A stretch of 64,000 nucleotides of DNA from Secundilactobacillus yichangensis (GCF_016861565.1 NZ_BOLK01000004.1:124001-188000), one strand, 5' to 3'. Positions 7,981 to 17,185 are shown, counted from the stretch's first letter. Translations and numbers: made by a program. The notes: generated by a model not told the origin, from the sequence alone.

Positions 7981-10083
7981 TTGCTGATAGTTGAAGCGGT
8001 TATTTTATTAGTAGTCATGGTTTTAATCTCTAACGTCATCAGCCACTACCTAACCTTTATTCCGGTTAGTTTAATTCAAATTGCATTAGGGTTAGTAATC
8101 GCATTATTTTGGGAAATCAAAATTCCCTTAGATACTGATTGGTTCTTACTGTTGTTTATCGCGCCGCTGCTTTTTAACGATGGACGCCGGTTTCCCAAGC
8201 GGGAACTTTGGCAGTTGCGGGGACCAATCTTCGCTAATTCTATTTTATTAGTATTTTTAACCACTATAGTGGGTGGCTACCTTATTTATATGATGATTCC
8301 GCGCTTATCGCTGACCGTCAGTTTTGCCTTGGCCGCAATCTTATCACCTACTGATCCGGTGGCTGTTCAGTCAATTTCTAAGCGAGTGAAATTGCCAGAC
8401 CGCATTTTACACTTAGTTAGCGGTGAGAGTCTAATCAACGATGCTTCGGGACTGATTGCGTTTAAATACGCTGTAGCAGCTACCGTCACGGGTGTTTTTT
8501 CGTTTAGCCATGCAGTTGGCGATTTTCTCTACATCAGTGCTGTCGGTTTTTTAACTGGCTTCGTTTTGATGTGGCTAATTGAATTTGCGCGCAACTTTTT
8601 AAGACGGCAAGGAATCAACGATGTCGTATTTAATACCGTTTTACAAATTATGACGCCCTTTGTAATTTATGTGATTACGGAGGGCACCCTGCACGCTTCT
8701 GGAGTGATTGCGGTGGTCACTGCCGGGGCAGTTTCTCATGCCCAGGAAAACCGGTTAGTGGAAGATTCACCCGAATTAAAGTTGGTCAGCGAAAAGACCT
8801 GGGACATTATTGTCTACCTCTTAAACGGTGTCGTGTTTTTGATTTTAGGCGATGAACTGCCGGTTGCCACAACCAAAATTATTCATGACGTTCATTTTAA
8901 TACGTTTCAGGCTGTAGCATATTCCTTTGGTGCCTGGGCGATTCTGCTGCTGATTCGAGTGATTTGGATCTACTTGTACCAAGGAATCAGTAAACCTCGC
9001 CGGCCTAGTTTTCGGGTAGCATTGCTGGCTGGTCTGTCCGGTGTTCGGGGTGCGGTAACCATGGCTGGTGTACTTTCGCTGCCATTAGTTACCGTCTCTG
9101 GCCAAGCTTTTCCGCAGCGTTCGTTAGTGTTGTTCGTAGCTGCCGGTGTCATTATTATTAGCCTGGTAGCTGCGGTAATCACTTTACCGCTAGTTGCACC
9201 AGATAACCCAGTACCGCTTCAGACCCGGACCAGTTTCAGCGATGAAACGGACGATGATTTTGAGGAGGGTGGCGTGGATGAACAAACAGCGGCAGAACGT
9301 CATCTGATGAGTGAAGCTGAGGCGCGGATATACATTATGCGGCTGGCCATTAACGCTATTGAGGAACACCGCCGAATTGAAAACCAGCGGGCAGCCTATG
9401 ATTTGATCTTAGACTACCAGTTTATCATTCGCCGATTAGAACTGCAGACCCGTGATGATGCCGAACGTCAGCAAGTAATGGATGATGAAATTACGTTACG
9501 GCAAGTGGGTCTGAAAGGTGAGCAGTCCGCTTTAGACCGATTATATGCGCATCATCAAATTTCGTCGCAGGCTTATCGCTCTTCTTCAGGAACCGTGAAA
9601 CGGGCGCTGCGGCGAGTAGGCCATCCTAACAGTCACGCGACTTTAAGAAGCTGGTCGGTTACTTTTCACCACACCGTTCAGTGGATTAAGGCCGTTATTC
9701 ATCGATCCCAAGATAAGTCATCGGATAATGAATGGCAGCTGATTGACCGTGAAAGCGCAAAGGCGGCCATTAAAGCGCTATCCAAATATTTGAGTAATGA
9801 TGACGTTAATCCGCAGTCGTTAGATAAACAGGCGATTTATCACCTAGTGGTCTTTTACCGCAATCGAGTTGAACGTGCGCGCAAAGACCAGCGTGTTTCG
9901 CGTTCGGCGTATGCCAAGCAGCTCAACCAGTTAAAAGTTGTTGCGCTAGGTGCTGAACGGACGGGTGTTCAATCACTGCTGGAAGCTGGTAATATTACCT
10001 GGCAAATGGCAGGTCGACTGCGTCAATACATTAACTACTCAGAAAATGTTTTGATGATGGCAGTCAACGATGAAATGGATTAA
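7981..10083 (+). CDS. CPA1-family Na+(K+)/H+ antiporter
   Basis: Residues 1 to about 410 form some twelve membrane segments. Hallmarks of the NhaP/NhaK/Nhe group are LAAILSPTDPVAVQS, SGESLINDASGLIAFK (the ion-binding Asn-Asp) and SGVRGAVTMAGVLSLP. About 290 hydrophilic residues follow, rich in charged and helical sequence, forming a long cytoplasmic tail that is probably regulatory; total length is 700. It would exchange monovalent cations for protons in pH and salt homeostasis. The TTG start at 7981 follows AAGGAGGGG; the gene begins 17 nt after murB and may be co-transcribed. Confidence 0.9.
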   Translation: MLIVEAVILLVVMVLISNVISHYLTFIPVSLIQIALGLVIALFWEIKIPLDTDWFLLLFIAPLLFNDGRRFPKRELWQLRGPIFANSILLVFLTTIVGGYLIYMMIPRLSLTVSFALAAILSPTDPVAVQSISKRVKLPDRILHLVSGESLINDASGLIAFKYAVAATVTGVFSFSHAVGDFLYISAVGFLTGFVLMWLIEFARNFLRRQGINDVVFNTVLQIMTPFVIYVITEGTLHASGVIAVVTAGAVSHAQENRLVEDSPELKLVSEKTWDIIVYLLNGVVFLILGDELPVATTKIIHDVHFNTFQAVAYSFGAWAILLLIRVIWIYLYQGISKPRRPSFRVALLAGLSGVRGAVTMAGVLSLPLVTVSGQAFPQRSLVLFVAAGVIIISLVAAVITLPLVAPDNPVPLQTRTSFSDETDDDFEEGGVDEQTAAERHLMSEAEARIYIMRLAINAIEEHRRIENQRAAYDLILDYQFIIRRLELQTRDDAERQQVMDDEITLRQVGLKGEQSALDRLYAHHQISSQAYRSSSGTVKRALRRVGHPNSHATLRSWSVTFHHTVQWIKAVIHRSQDKSSDNEWQLIDRESAKAAIKALSKYLSNDDVNPQSLDKQAIYHLVVFYRNRVERARKDQRVSRSAYAKQLNQLKVVALGAERTGVQSLLEAGNITWQMAGRLRQYINYSENVLMMAVNDEMD

Positions 10084-10094
10084 ATTTATTGAGG

Positions 10095-10209
10095 GTGTGA
10101 CACAACTCGCTAGATTCCAGAATATAATACCAAAGAACGCCATTCCGATGGGCTTTATCGGGATGGCGTTCTTTGGTATTATATGGCCGGAATCTGAAGT
10201 TGTGGAACA
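10095..10209. repeat. Hairpin repeat, copy 1 (conserved flanks, variable arms)
   Basis: The outer left part GTGTGACACAACTCGCTAGA continues TTCCAG, and the right part TGGCCGGAATCTGAAGTTGT continues GGAAC; these pair. The interior arms ACCAAAGAACGCCAT...ATGGCGTTCTTTGGT form a perfect stem. The second copy at 38798-38909 has the same outer parts and entirely different inner arms. It starts 12 nt after the antiporter stop and could act as its terminator, though there is no clear T-run. A shared AGGCTATAT lies just beyond the right side of both copies. Confidence 0.82.
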
Positions 10210-10338
10210 GGCTAAGGCTATATTCAAGTAATGAACTAAAGCAAATTTTAAGATGTGTTTTAGCCAAGAGGTTAGATTAAATCCTTGTCGATATAGACTT
10301 ATGTCACAATTTCTTCCTTCCTACGTTTTGGCTTAAAT

Positions 10339-11055
10339 TCATTCAGATTTGTGATGCTCATCGGGTTCTTTTTTTACTAGTTTCAAGTTCTTCATTGCTT
10401 GTTCATTAGCCATTTGACTGTGATAAGCTAAGTAAACCAGCCAGTAAGCAATCAACTGAATCAGGGTCATTAACCCAACGAAGACGATCATGGTTGGAGT
10501 CCACATGTGCAGTAAGCGATCAGTGATCAGTTCTGGTGAAATAAATAGGTAGACCGTGTGGATTCGCATAAACCGGCCGACGTAAATCCCAACTGAAGAC
10601 AGGAAAGTAAGGAAGAGTACCAACAGTGTCTGCAGCCACGAATTTCCCTTTAAGTAACGTTGAGTGATCGTATTGGCGACGTAGTTCAGACTCCAGAAAC
10701 CAAGGATGACGCAAAACAGAACGCTGATCAGTAAGTAGGTAAAGTATACCCAAACGTGCAGATTCAACTGTAACAATCCATCTGGACCGTAAGGGTTAAG
10801 GAGCGAAAGGTGGAATAAATCCGTCAGCAAGTATGGCGCGTTGGGATAGAACACTAGCCATAAAAGGACAACTAACCAAAATACCAGTCCGCTTTTAGGG
10901 CGCTCCTTACTTAGATGAAAACTGATTTCGATGGGTAAATAACCCAAAAAAGTATTTAAAATTAAAAAAGTAAAAGGCTCATGCGCGAACTGCCACAGAA
11001 ATAACAGCCACAGCACTACGAAAATCCGAATTTGCCAGCGTGCGTGACCCGCCAA
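10339..11055 (-). CDS. DUF1361 membrane protein
   Basis: 238 residues with six to seven hydrophobic segments. The family signatures are FYPNAPYLLTDLFHL near residue 70 and GIYVGRFMRIHT near 155. Function is unknown. The TTG at 11055 has AGGGAG 8 nt upstream. The C-terminus is hydrophilic and charged (KKEPDEHHKSE). It is transcribed away from the cdaA operon and stands alone. Confidence 0.86.
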   Translation of the reverse strand: MAGHARWQIRIFVVLWLLFLWQFAHEPFTFLILNTFLGYLPIEISFHLSKERPKSGLVFWLVVLLWLVFYPNAPYLLTDLFHLSLLNPYGPDGLLQLNLHVWVYFTYLLISVLFCVILGFWSLNYVANTITQRYLKGNSWLQTLLVLFLTFLSSVGIYVGRFMRIHTVYLFISPELITDRLLHMWTPTMIVFVGLMTLIQLIAYWLVYLAYHSQMANEQAMKNLKLVKKEPDEHHKSE

Positions 11056-11212
11056 GAGATCATCTCCCTGTTCAAAATATCACTATTCAAATAATAACAG
11101 ATTACTTGAGAAGTCGCATGAATTTTCAGCCGTTTTACCAAAATCTTGAACTTTTGAGTTTACTGGTCATTAGAAATGTGCCGGTGATTCTAAAAAATAG
11201 CAGTCAGCGTGC

Positions 11213-11218
11213 TATAAT
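11213..11218 (+). promoter_or_regulatory. -10 element of the cdaA operon
   Basis: A consensus TATAAT 36 bp before the cdaA start codon. No convincing -35 hexamer at 16-18 bp. Confidence 0.5.
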
Positions 11219-11253
11219 GTTATCTGAATAGATTTTTGGAGGGAAATTATCAA

Positions 11254-12108
11254 ATGAATCTTGATTGGAGTAGCTTTTTGACGTGGCATAACATCGTAAA
11301 CCTCCTCGATATTCTCGTTGTCTGGTTTGTTTTTTACGAACTGATTATGCTGCTGCGAGGAACCAAAGCTGTTCAACTTCTACGTGGTATCATCGTAATC
11401 GTCTTAGTCAAGATCATTGCGGTTTACGTGGGCTTTGGAACGGTCTCATGGCTAATGGACCAAGTGATTAACTGGGGTGTCATTGCCATGATTATTATTT
11501 TCCAACCAGAGATTCGGCGCGGGTTGGAACACCTAGGCCGTGGGTCAGTATTTGTCCGTAATCGGCAGGTGAATGAAGCCGAGAAGCAGATGATTGCCGC
11601 TCTGGATAAAGCCATCCAGTACATGTCTAAACGCCGAATCGGTGCTCTAATGACGATTCAGATGGATACTGGGCTGGAAGACTATATCGAAACGGGAATT
11701 GAGTTGGATGCTAAGATTACCGGTGAATTGCTGATCAACATTTTTATTCCCAACACACCGCTTCACGATGGTGCTGTAATCATTCGGAATAATAAGGTCG
11801 CGGTGGCGGCCGCGTATTTACCGCTGTCTGACAGTAACCTGATTCCTAAAGAATTGGGAACAAGACACCGTGCCGCGGTTGGTATCTCAGAAGTCACTGA
11901 TGCCTTGACCATTGTTATTTCTGAGGAAACTGGTGAAGTTTCAATTACTAAGAATAACGAACTGCTCCGTAATATGGATCAAAATGATTATTTGAAGTTC
12001 TTGAACAATGAATTAATCAAGGATCAGGAGCCTGAACAACCGAAAAATCCGCTGTCTTGGCTGATTGACGAGTTCACCCAGTTCTTTAGGGGAGGTAATC
12101 GGCAATGA
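11254..12108 (+). CDS. cdaA: Diadenylate cyclase CdaA
   Basis: Makes cyclic di-AMP from two ATP at the membrane. Three hydrophobic helices span about residues 14-95 and are followed by the DAC domain. The catalytic Asp-Gly-Ala is at residues 172-174 (TPLHDGAVI) and the Arg-His-Arg at 204-206 (GTRHRAAVG). 284 residues, the usual size. The ATG at 11254 follows GGAGGG; the upstream in-frame TTG at 11236 overlaps that site. The stop overlaps the cdaR start (ATGA). It is in the conserved cdaA-cdaR-glmM order, which couples c-di-AMP to peptidoglycan precursor supply and potassium/osmotic control. Confidence 0.97.
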   Translation: MNLDWSSFLTWHNIVNLLDILVVWFVFYELIMLLRGTKAVQLLRGIIVIVLVKIIAVYVGFGTVSWLMDQVINWGVIAMIIIFQPEIRRGLEHLGRGSVFVRNRQVNEAEKQMIAALDKAIQYMSKRRIGALMTIQMDTGLEDYIETGIELDAKITGELLINIFIPNTPLHDGAVIIRNNKVAVAAAYLPLSDSNLIPKELGTRHRAAVGISEVTDALTIVISEETGEVSITKNNELLRNMDQNDYLKFLNNELIKDQEPEQPKNPLSWLIDEFTQFFRGGNRQ

Positions 12109-13076
12109 AAAGAATTTTCAACAGTCGTTGGACTTACCGGTTAATTTCCCTGTTCTTAGCAGTCTGCTTGTTTTTGTATGTCAATAGTTCGAAAAGTACG
12201 ACGACTCAACAGATGAATACAACTGGGACTAATTCCACTACGTTAACGGCGACTGAACAGAAGACCGTTTCAGTACAGCTGAGATTGAACGTGGATTCTG
12301 ACAAGTATTTTGTTACTGGCTATCCCGAAAAGGTGAAGGTTCATCTTCGGGGCCCGGCAGCGCTAGTTACCGCTACGGCAAACACTCAAAACTTTCGGGT
12401 CTTTGCTAATTTAACGGGCCTCAGAGCTGGTGAACATCGAGTTCAATTGAAACAGGACGGGTTGAACCGCGATATTAACTACCAAATTGCACCGGCTACC
12501 ATTAAGGTTAATATTCAGCCGCGTCAGACGGTCAGCTTCCCGGTCAGCGTTCAATACGATAAATCACGGATTGCTAAAAACTACGTTGCTGGCAGTCCTA
12601 ATAGTGATGTGACAAGTGTTAAGGCTACTGGGGCTGAAGGTGAAATCGACCGGATCAGCAGAGTTGTTGCTCAGTTGAATTTAGCTCAAAACACTAAGAA
12701 GTCAATTAATAGTGAAGCAGTCATCGAAGCCCTTGATAAGAACGGCCAGACTGTCAACGTAATCCTGACGCCAGCGACTACCCAAGTGAACCTGCCAATT
12801 ACAGCAAAGGGGCATTCAAAGAAGGTTCCATTGAAATTTAAGGCTAAGAACGCTAACGATGATCAGGAATACAGTTTTCAAAGCAGTACGAAATCCATTG
12901 AGGTGTTTGGCTCTGAATCGGATTTAAAGGCCATTTCGGAGTTTGATGCCGACGTAGATGTTAGTGATGTTAAAAATCAAAAAACAAAAATAATTAGTTT
13001 GGATTCAGCGGCCAATAAGGTGACAGGAACAGATCCTGGCAGCGTTAAAGTAACGGTGACAACCGAATCTAAATGA
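12105..13076 (+). CDS. cdaR: CdaA regulator CdaR (YbbR-domain protein)
   Basis: An N-terminal membrane anchor (residues about 8-27, RLISLFLAVCLFLYVN) is followed by an extracellular part with three YbbR-like beta repeats of about 85 residues (VSVQLRLN..., FPVSVQYD..., KKVPLKFKAK...). CdaR binds CdaA and tunes its activity. It overlaps cdaA by 4 nt and sits 26 nt before glmM. At 323 residues it is at the short end for the family, which often has four repeats. Confidence 0.93.
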   Translation: MKRIFNSRWTYRLISLFLAVCLFLYVNSSKSTTTQQMNTTGTNSTTLTATEQKTVSVQLRLNVDSDKYFVTGYPEKVKVHLRGPAALVTATANTQNFRVFANLTGLRAGEHRVQLKQDGLNRDINYQIAPATIKVNIQPRQTVSFPVSVQYDKSRIAKNYVAGSPNSDVTSVKATGAEGEIDRISRVVAQLNLAQNTKKSINSEAVIEALDKNGQTVNVILTPATTQVNLPITAKGHSKKVPLKFKAKNANDDQEYSFQSSTKSIEVFGSESDLKAISEFDADVDVSDVKNQKTKIISLDSAANKVTGTDPGSVKVTVTTESK

Positions 13077-13102
13077 TAATCTGGAAATGAGGAAAATTAA
13101 AC

Positions 13103-14452
13103 ATGAAGTATTTTGGAACTGATGGTGTACGTGGTATTGCTAATCAAGAATTAACGCCGGAATTAGCTTTTCGACTTGGCCGTGCAGGCGGTTATGTATT
13201 GACGGAACACGCAACTGACCGTGAACAGCCGCAAGTCTTAGTTGCTCGCGATACACGGATCTCTGGTCAGATGTTGGAAGAAGCCATCGTGGCTGGCTTA
13301 TTATCAGTTGGGATTGAAGTTTTACGTTTAGGTGTTATTACAACGCCTGCCGTAGCTTACCTTGTTCGGACTCAGGGTGCCGATGCCGGTGTGATGCTGA
13401 CCGCTTCTCACAACCCGGTTGAAGATAACGGTATCAAGTTCTTTGGTGCTGATGGCTATAAGCTTTCCGATGATTTGGAAGATGAAATTGAAAAACTGCT
13501 GGAGCAAAAGGACACGTTACCAAGACCGGCTGCTAAAGGTTTAGGTACTGTTGAAGACTACCAAGAAGGCAGTCAAAAGTACATTCAGTTCTTGGAACAG
13601 ACCATCGATGATGATTTAACCGGCATGCACATCGCGGTTGATTCTGCCAATGGCGCAACCAGCAATTTAGTTTCAAGATTGTACGCTGATTTAGGCGCTG
13701 AGTTTGATACAATTGCTACCACGCCAAACGGACTAAACATTAATGATCAGGTTGGTTCAACTCACCCCGAACAATTACAGAAATTTACCGTTGAAAAAGG
13801 TGTTTCGATCGGTTTGGCTTTTGATGGAGACGGTGATCGGTGCATTGCCGTTGACGAAGAAGGAAACGTGGTCAATGGTGATAAGATCATGTATATTTGT
13901 GGGAAATACATGTCTGAACACGGCCGGCTTAAGAAGGACACCATTGTTACGACTGTGATGAGCAATCTAGGTATGTACAAAGCGATGGAAGCCCATGGAA
14001 TGACCAGCGTTAAAACCAAAGTTGGTGACCGTTACGTGGTTGAAGAAATGCTGGCTAACGGTTATAACCTTGGTGGCGAACAATCTGGCCACATTGTGTT
14101 CTTGGACTTTAACACGACTGGTGACGGTATGCTGACGAGTTTACAGTTGCTTCACATTATGAAGGAAACTGGCAAGAAGCTGTCAGAGTTAGCTGCTGAT
14201 GTTCAAGATTACCCGCAACAGCTAGTTAACGTTAAAGTTGCTGACAAGAAGGCTGCTTTGAAAAATCCTGCCATTAAAGGGATCATTGATACCGTTGAAA
14301 AGGAAATGTCCGGCGATGGACGGGTCCTCGTTCGTCCTAGTGGGACTGAACCGCTATTACGGGTTATGGCAGAAGCCCCAACTCAAGAGGCAGTAGACGG
14401 TTATGTCAACCGAATCGTAGAAGTAGTAAAAAGTGAAGTCGGTGTTGAATAG
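13103..14452 (+). CDS. glmM: Phosphoglucosamine mutase
   Basis: Converts glucosamine-6-phosphate to glucosamine-1-phosphate for UDP-GlcNAc. The phosphoserine is Ser102 in [13 protein letters not shown]. The metal loop is [12 protein letters not shown], the sugar-binding loop GGEQSGH, and the phosphate-binding loop [14 protein letters not shown] near the end. The protein starts [13 protein letters not shown] and has 449 residues, typical. GlmM is reported to interact with CdaA in related bacteria, consistent with its place in this operon. Confidence 0.97.
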   Translation: MKYFGTDGVRGIANQELTPELAFRLGRAGGYVLTEHATDREQPQVLVARDTRISGQMLEEAIVAGLLSVGIEVLRLGVITTPAVAYLVRTQGADAGVMLTASHNPVEDNGIKFFGADGYKLSDDLEDEIEKLLEQKDTLPRPAAKGLGTVEDYQEGSQKYIQFLEQTIDDDLTGMHIAVDSANGATSNLVSRLYADLGAEFDTIATTPNGLNINDQVGSTHPEQLQKFTVEKGVSIGLAFDGDGDRCIAVDEEGNVVNGDKIMYICGKYMSEHGRLKKDTIVTTVMSNLGMYKAMEAHGMTSVKTKVGDRYVVEEMLANGYNLGGEQSGHIVFLDFNTTGDGMLTSLQLLHIMKETGKKLSELAADVQDYPQQLVNVKVADKKAALKNPAIKGIIDTVEKEMSGDGRVLVRPSGTEPLLRVMAEAPTQEAVDGYVNRIVEVVKSEVGVE

Positions 14453-14463
14453 GGTCATGAAAT

Positions 14464-14507
14464 AAAAAAGTGGTTTTCAAACAATAACGTTTGAAAACCG
14501 CTTTTTT
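14464..14507 (+). terminator. glmM terminator
   Basis: Arms AGTGGTTTTCAAAC / GTTTGAAAACCGCT with loop AATAAC, followed by TTTTTT. Ends the cdaA-cdaR-glmM unit. Confidence 0.93.
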
Positions 14508-14536
14508 GGATTTACGATGTAATTTCTCTCATTTTC

Positions 14537-14549
14537 AATCTATACCATT
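14537..14549. promoter_or_regulatory. NagR-like operator upstream of glmS (distal)
   Basis: AATCTATACCATT; the complement AATGGTATAGATT resembles the NagR/DasR (GntR family) site ATTGGTATAGAC. It lies just upstream of the -35 hexamer of the glmS promoter. Confidence 0.5.
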
Positions 14550-14562
14550 TTTAACTTAAATG

Positions 14563-14591
14563 TTGACATCTAATTTAAAAGACTGTAAAGT
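14563..14591 (+). promoter_or_regulatory. glmS promoter
   Basis: TTGACA (14563-14568), a 17-bp spacer, TAAAGT (14586-14591). NagR-like sites lie on both sides. No glmS ribozyme core was recognised in the 14509-14669 leader, so control is probably by the repressor. Confidence 0.65.
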
Positions 14592-14624
14592 ATACATGTC
14601 TATAGATACATTGAATATTATTGA

Positions 14625-14637
14625 GTCTATACCAATT
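14625..14637. promoter_or_regulatory. NagR-like operator in the glmS leader (proximal)
   Basis: GTCTATACCAATT, complement AATTGGTATAGAC, a near-exact match to the NagR consensus. It is downstream of the glmS -10, where a bound repressor would block transcription. Confidence 0.6.
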
Positions 14638-14669
14638 AAAATATTATGAAAACTAGAGGATGAAATCTT

Positions 14670-16487
14670 ATGTGTGGAATTGTCGGTGTTACAGGTAGTG
14701 ATAACGCAGTAAAAATCTTACTTGATGGCCTACAAAAGCTTGAATATCGCGGTTACGATTCAGCTGGTATTTATGTAAACGACCAAAACGGTAAGGATTA
14801 TCTCGTGAAAGAAAAGGGTCGGATCGCTGACTTGCGACGTGAAGTTGGTCCTGATGTTCACGGGTCAACTGGAATTGGTCATACCCGCTGGGCAACTCAC
14901 GGTGTTGTAAGTGTGGCTAACGCCCACCCACAGGTTTCCCAAGATAACCGGTTCTACTTAGTTCATAATGGTGTGATCGATAACTTCCAGGAACTGAAGA
15001 GTGAATATCTCAGTGACGTTCCCTTTACCAGTCAAACGGATACTGAAGTTGTCGTTCAGTTAGTTGATAAGTTAGCTGTTAAAGAAGGTTTGAACGCCCA
15101 CGATGCCTTTGTTAAGGCACTGAGCCTGCTTAAGGGGTCCTCATACGCCTTTCTGCTGATGGATCGCGAGGATCCAGATACCCTATACGTTGCCAAAAAC
15201 AAGAGTCCGTTGCTGGTAGGTGTCGGTGACGGCTTCAACGTTGTTTGTTCCGATGCGTTAGCAATGCTGCGTGAGACCCATGACTTCCTAGAATTAATGG
15301 ATGGTGAAGTTGTGACGATCACCCCCGACAAAGTTAAAATTGAAGATCAAAAGGGTAATCCAGTTGAACGGAAGACCTTCCACGTTGACATGGATGCCAG
15401 TGAAACCGATAAGGGGACTTACCCATTTTACATGCTTAAAGAAATTGATGAGCAGCCTAATGTTATGCGTCGTCTGGCTCAAGTTTACCTCTCTGAAACT
15501 GGTGAACCAGTTATCAGTGATAAGCTGCTGAGTTCTATGAAGCAAGCAGACCGGATTTACATTGTGGGTGCCGGTACCAGTTACCATGCTGGATTAGTCG
15601 GTAAGCGATTATTCGAAAACCTGACTCAGACACCGACGGAAGTTCACATTTCTTCAGAATTCGCATACGAACAGCCGATTTTGTCCAAGAAGCCATTCTT
15701 CATCTTCTTGTCACAAAGCGGTGAGACGGCTGACTCCCGTGAAGTGCTGGTTAACGTTAACGCCGGTGGTTACGAAAGTTTAACCATCACTAACGTTCAA
15801 AATTCAACTTTATCACGTGAAGCAACCTACACGTTGCTGCTGCATGCCGGCCCAGAAATTGCGGTGGCCTCAACCAAGGCTTACACTGCTCAGATCGCAA
15901 TTGAAGCCATTTTAGCCAAGGCATTAGGTGAAGCTGATAATCAAATCGTTGCTCAACGTTTTGATGTTCGTCATCAATTAGGTTTAGTAGCTACGGGAAT
16001 TCAAGCAATCGTCGACGAGAAGAATAAAATCGAAGACATTGCCAAGACTTCCTTCTTGAAAACGCCAAACGCCTTCTACATTGGTCGTGGGATCGACTGG
16101 AGCGTTTCTCTTGAAGCCGCATTAAAGCTAAAAGAAATTTCATACGTTCAAGCTGAGGGCTTCGCTTCTGGTGAATTGAAGCACGGAACCATTGCGCTGA
16201 TTGAAAAGGGGACACCGGTGATCGGTATCATTACCCAAGAAAAGACGGCTGGTCTGACCCGTTCGAACTTGCAGGAAACCATGGCTCGGGGTGCGCACAT
16301 CCTGACGATTGTTTCCGAAAGCCTGGCTAAACCGGATGATGATATCATTTTGCCAGATGTTGATGAATTAATGTCACCTCTGCTGAGCGTTGTGCCAACC
16401 CAGTTGATTGCTTATTACACGAGCCTTAACAAGGGCTTGGACGTTGATAAACCACGTAATCTAGCCAAGAGTGTGACAGTTGAATAA
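14670..16487 (+). CDS. glmS: Glutamine--fructose-6-phosphate aminotransferase (isomerizing)
   Basis: Forms glucosamine-6-phosphate from fructose-6-phosphate and glutamine, the entry to amino-sugar synthesis. The N-terminal Ntn glutaminase has Cys as residue 2 (MCGIVGVTG, LEYRGYDSAG). Two SIS domains follow, with SQSGETADSRE and STKAYTAQIA. The C-terminal DKPRNLAKSVTVE closes the active site. 605 residues, as expected. It follows glmM but has its own promoter with two NagR-like operators, so glmS is induced or shut off independently, opposite to nagB. Confidence 0.98.
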   Translation: MCGIVGVTGSDNAVKILLDGLQKLEYRGYDSAGIYVNDQNGKDYLVKEKGRIADLRREVGPDVHGSTGIGHTRWATHGVVSVANAHPQVSQDNRFYLVHNGVIDNFQELKSEYLSDVPFTSQTDTEVVVQLVDKLAVKEGLNAHDAFVKALSLLKGSSYAFLLMDREDPDTLYVAKNKSPLLVGVGDGFNVVCSDALAMLRETHDFLELMDGEVVTITPDKVKIEDQKGNPVERKTFHVDMDASETDKGTYPFYMLKEIDEQPNVMRRLAQVYLSETGEPVISDKLLSSMKQADRIYIVGAGTSYHAGLVGKRLFENLTQTPTEVHISSEFAYEQPILSKKPFFIFLSQSGETADSREVLVNVNAGGYESLTITNVQNSTLSREATYTLLLHAGPEIAVASTKAYTAQIAIEAILAKALGEADNQIVAQRFDVRHQLGLVATGIQAIVDEKNKIEDIAKTSFLKTPNAFYIGRGIDWSVSLEAALKLKEISYVQAEGFASGELKHGTIALIEKGTPVIGIITQEKTAGLTRSNLQETMARGAHILTIVSESLAKPDDDIILPDVDELMSPLLSVVPTQLIAYYTSLNKGLDVDKPRNLAKSVTVE

Positions 16488-16498
16488 GTCTTAAATTT

Positions 16499-16546
16499 AA
16501 AAATAGCAGTCTCAGTCAGTTAATGATTGAGGCTGTTATTTTTTTA
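16499..16546 (+). terminator. glmS terminator
   Basis: Arms ATAGCAGTCTCAGTC / GATTGAGGCTGTTAT (with G-U pairs) followed by TTTTTTT. Confidence 0.9.
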
Positions 16547-16547
16547 G

Positions 16548-16886
16548 TCAGCGGGGCCGTTTCATTTCAAATAAACCAGTCAACCTTCCGTACGTTGAAC
16601 CCGCAAGTCTTGCTAGGGGATCAAGTTGCTTGGTATTGACGTGCAATGTATTGGTATCTAACACGTCATCAGCAAAGTAAAAGTCAGTAACTTCAAGGAT
16701 GAAAAGATCTGCTATCACTTGATTCTCGTTGCCTGTAACGGGAACGTACTGATACAGCGTCGTTTCAAACCGAACTTTTGGTTCGGCTAAGGCAGGTACA
16801 GCGATTGTTTGACTGGGCGTAGTAGTCAGCTGAGTAAGGTCCAATTCGCTTTGATCACTTGGTAAACTAGCGGCGGTTTGGCTACA
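16548..16886 (-). pseudogene. Flavin reductase-family gene, 5'-truncated remnant
   Basis: The readable frame gives the C-terminal half of a flavin reductase-like flavoprotein: SLPSDQSELDLTQL, then VRFETTLYQYVPV, FILEVTDFYFADD, and the characteristic LDPLARLAGSTYGRLTGLF near the end. Upstream the frame closes at a TAA (16887-16889), and nothing resembling the FMN-binding N-terminal half (about 90-100 residues) precedes it. A start at TTG 16844 would give 98 residues without that half. It is best read as a decayed remnant. It ends immediately beside the glmS terminator. Confidence 0.72.
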
Positions 16887-17019
16887 TTATAGCTCATCGG
16901 CAAAATAACTGACTATTCGCAGACTTTGTGAAATTAATAATTTCTTGTTTTCAAGCACATGCATAGACGCTGAAAGCGTAGCGTGGTACAATCTCGCAGT
17001 AGAGAAAGGGAGATGGATC

Positions 17020-17166
17020 ATGAAATTCACAAAGAAACGCAGTCAAAATAAACAGGCAGCACAAAAGCGCGATGCCACATGGAAAAAATTTAAATCCCAG
17101 CAAAATACATTAGCTGCTAATAAGCGCGGCGACCGGCAGCGGGGCGCGCAAAAAGTAAATTATTAA
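17020..17166 (+). CDS. Small basic protein of unknown function
   Basis: 48 residues, beginning MKFTKKRSQNKQAAQKRDA. It is very rich in Lys, Arg and Gln with almost no hydrophobic residues; predicted charge is strongly positive, so it may bind RNA, DNA or the ribosome. AAAGGGAGATGG precedes the ATG. No family recognised. It stands alone between the flavin reductase remnant and nagB. Confidence 0.6.
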   Translation: MKFTKKRSQNKQAAQKRDATWKKFKSQQNTLAANKRGDRQRGAQKVNY

Positions 17167-17185
17167 ACGGACTTGGTCATTTTTC

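Noticed and set aside
10039-10267. Two minus-strand open frames of 62 and 67 codons over the end of the antiporter gene
   Set aside because: They run through the palindromic repeat, have no ribosome binding site, and are by-products of the hairpin.
14509-14669. glmS ribozyme in the leader of glmS
   Set aside because: The conserved core (AGCGCCNGAACU-type) is not present; the leader instead has promoter and NagR-like sites.
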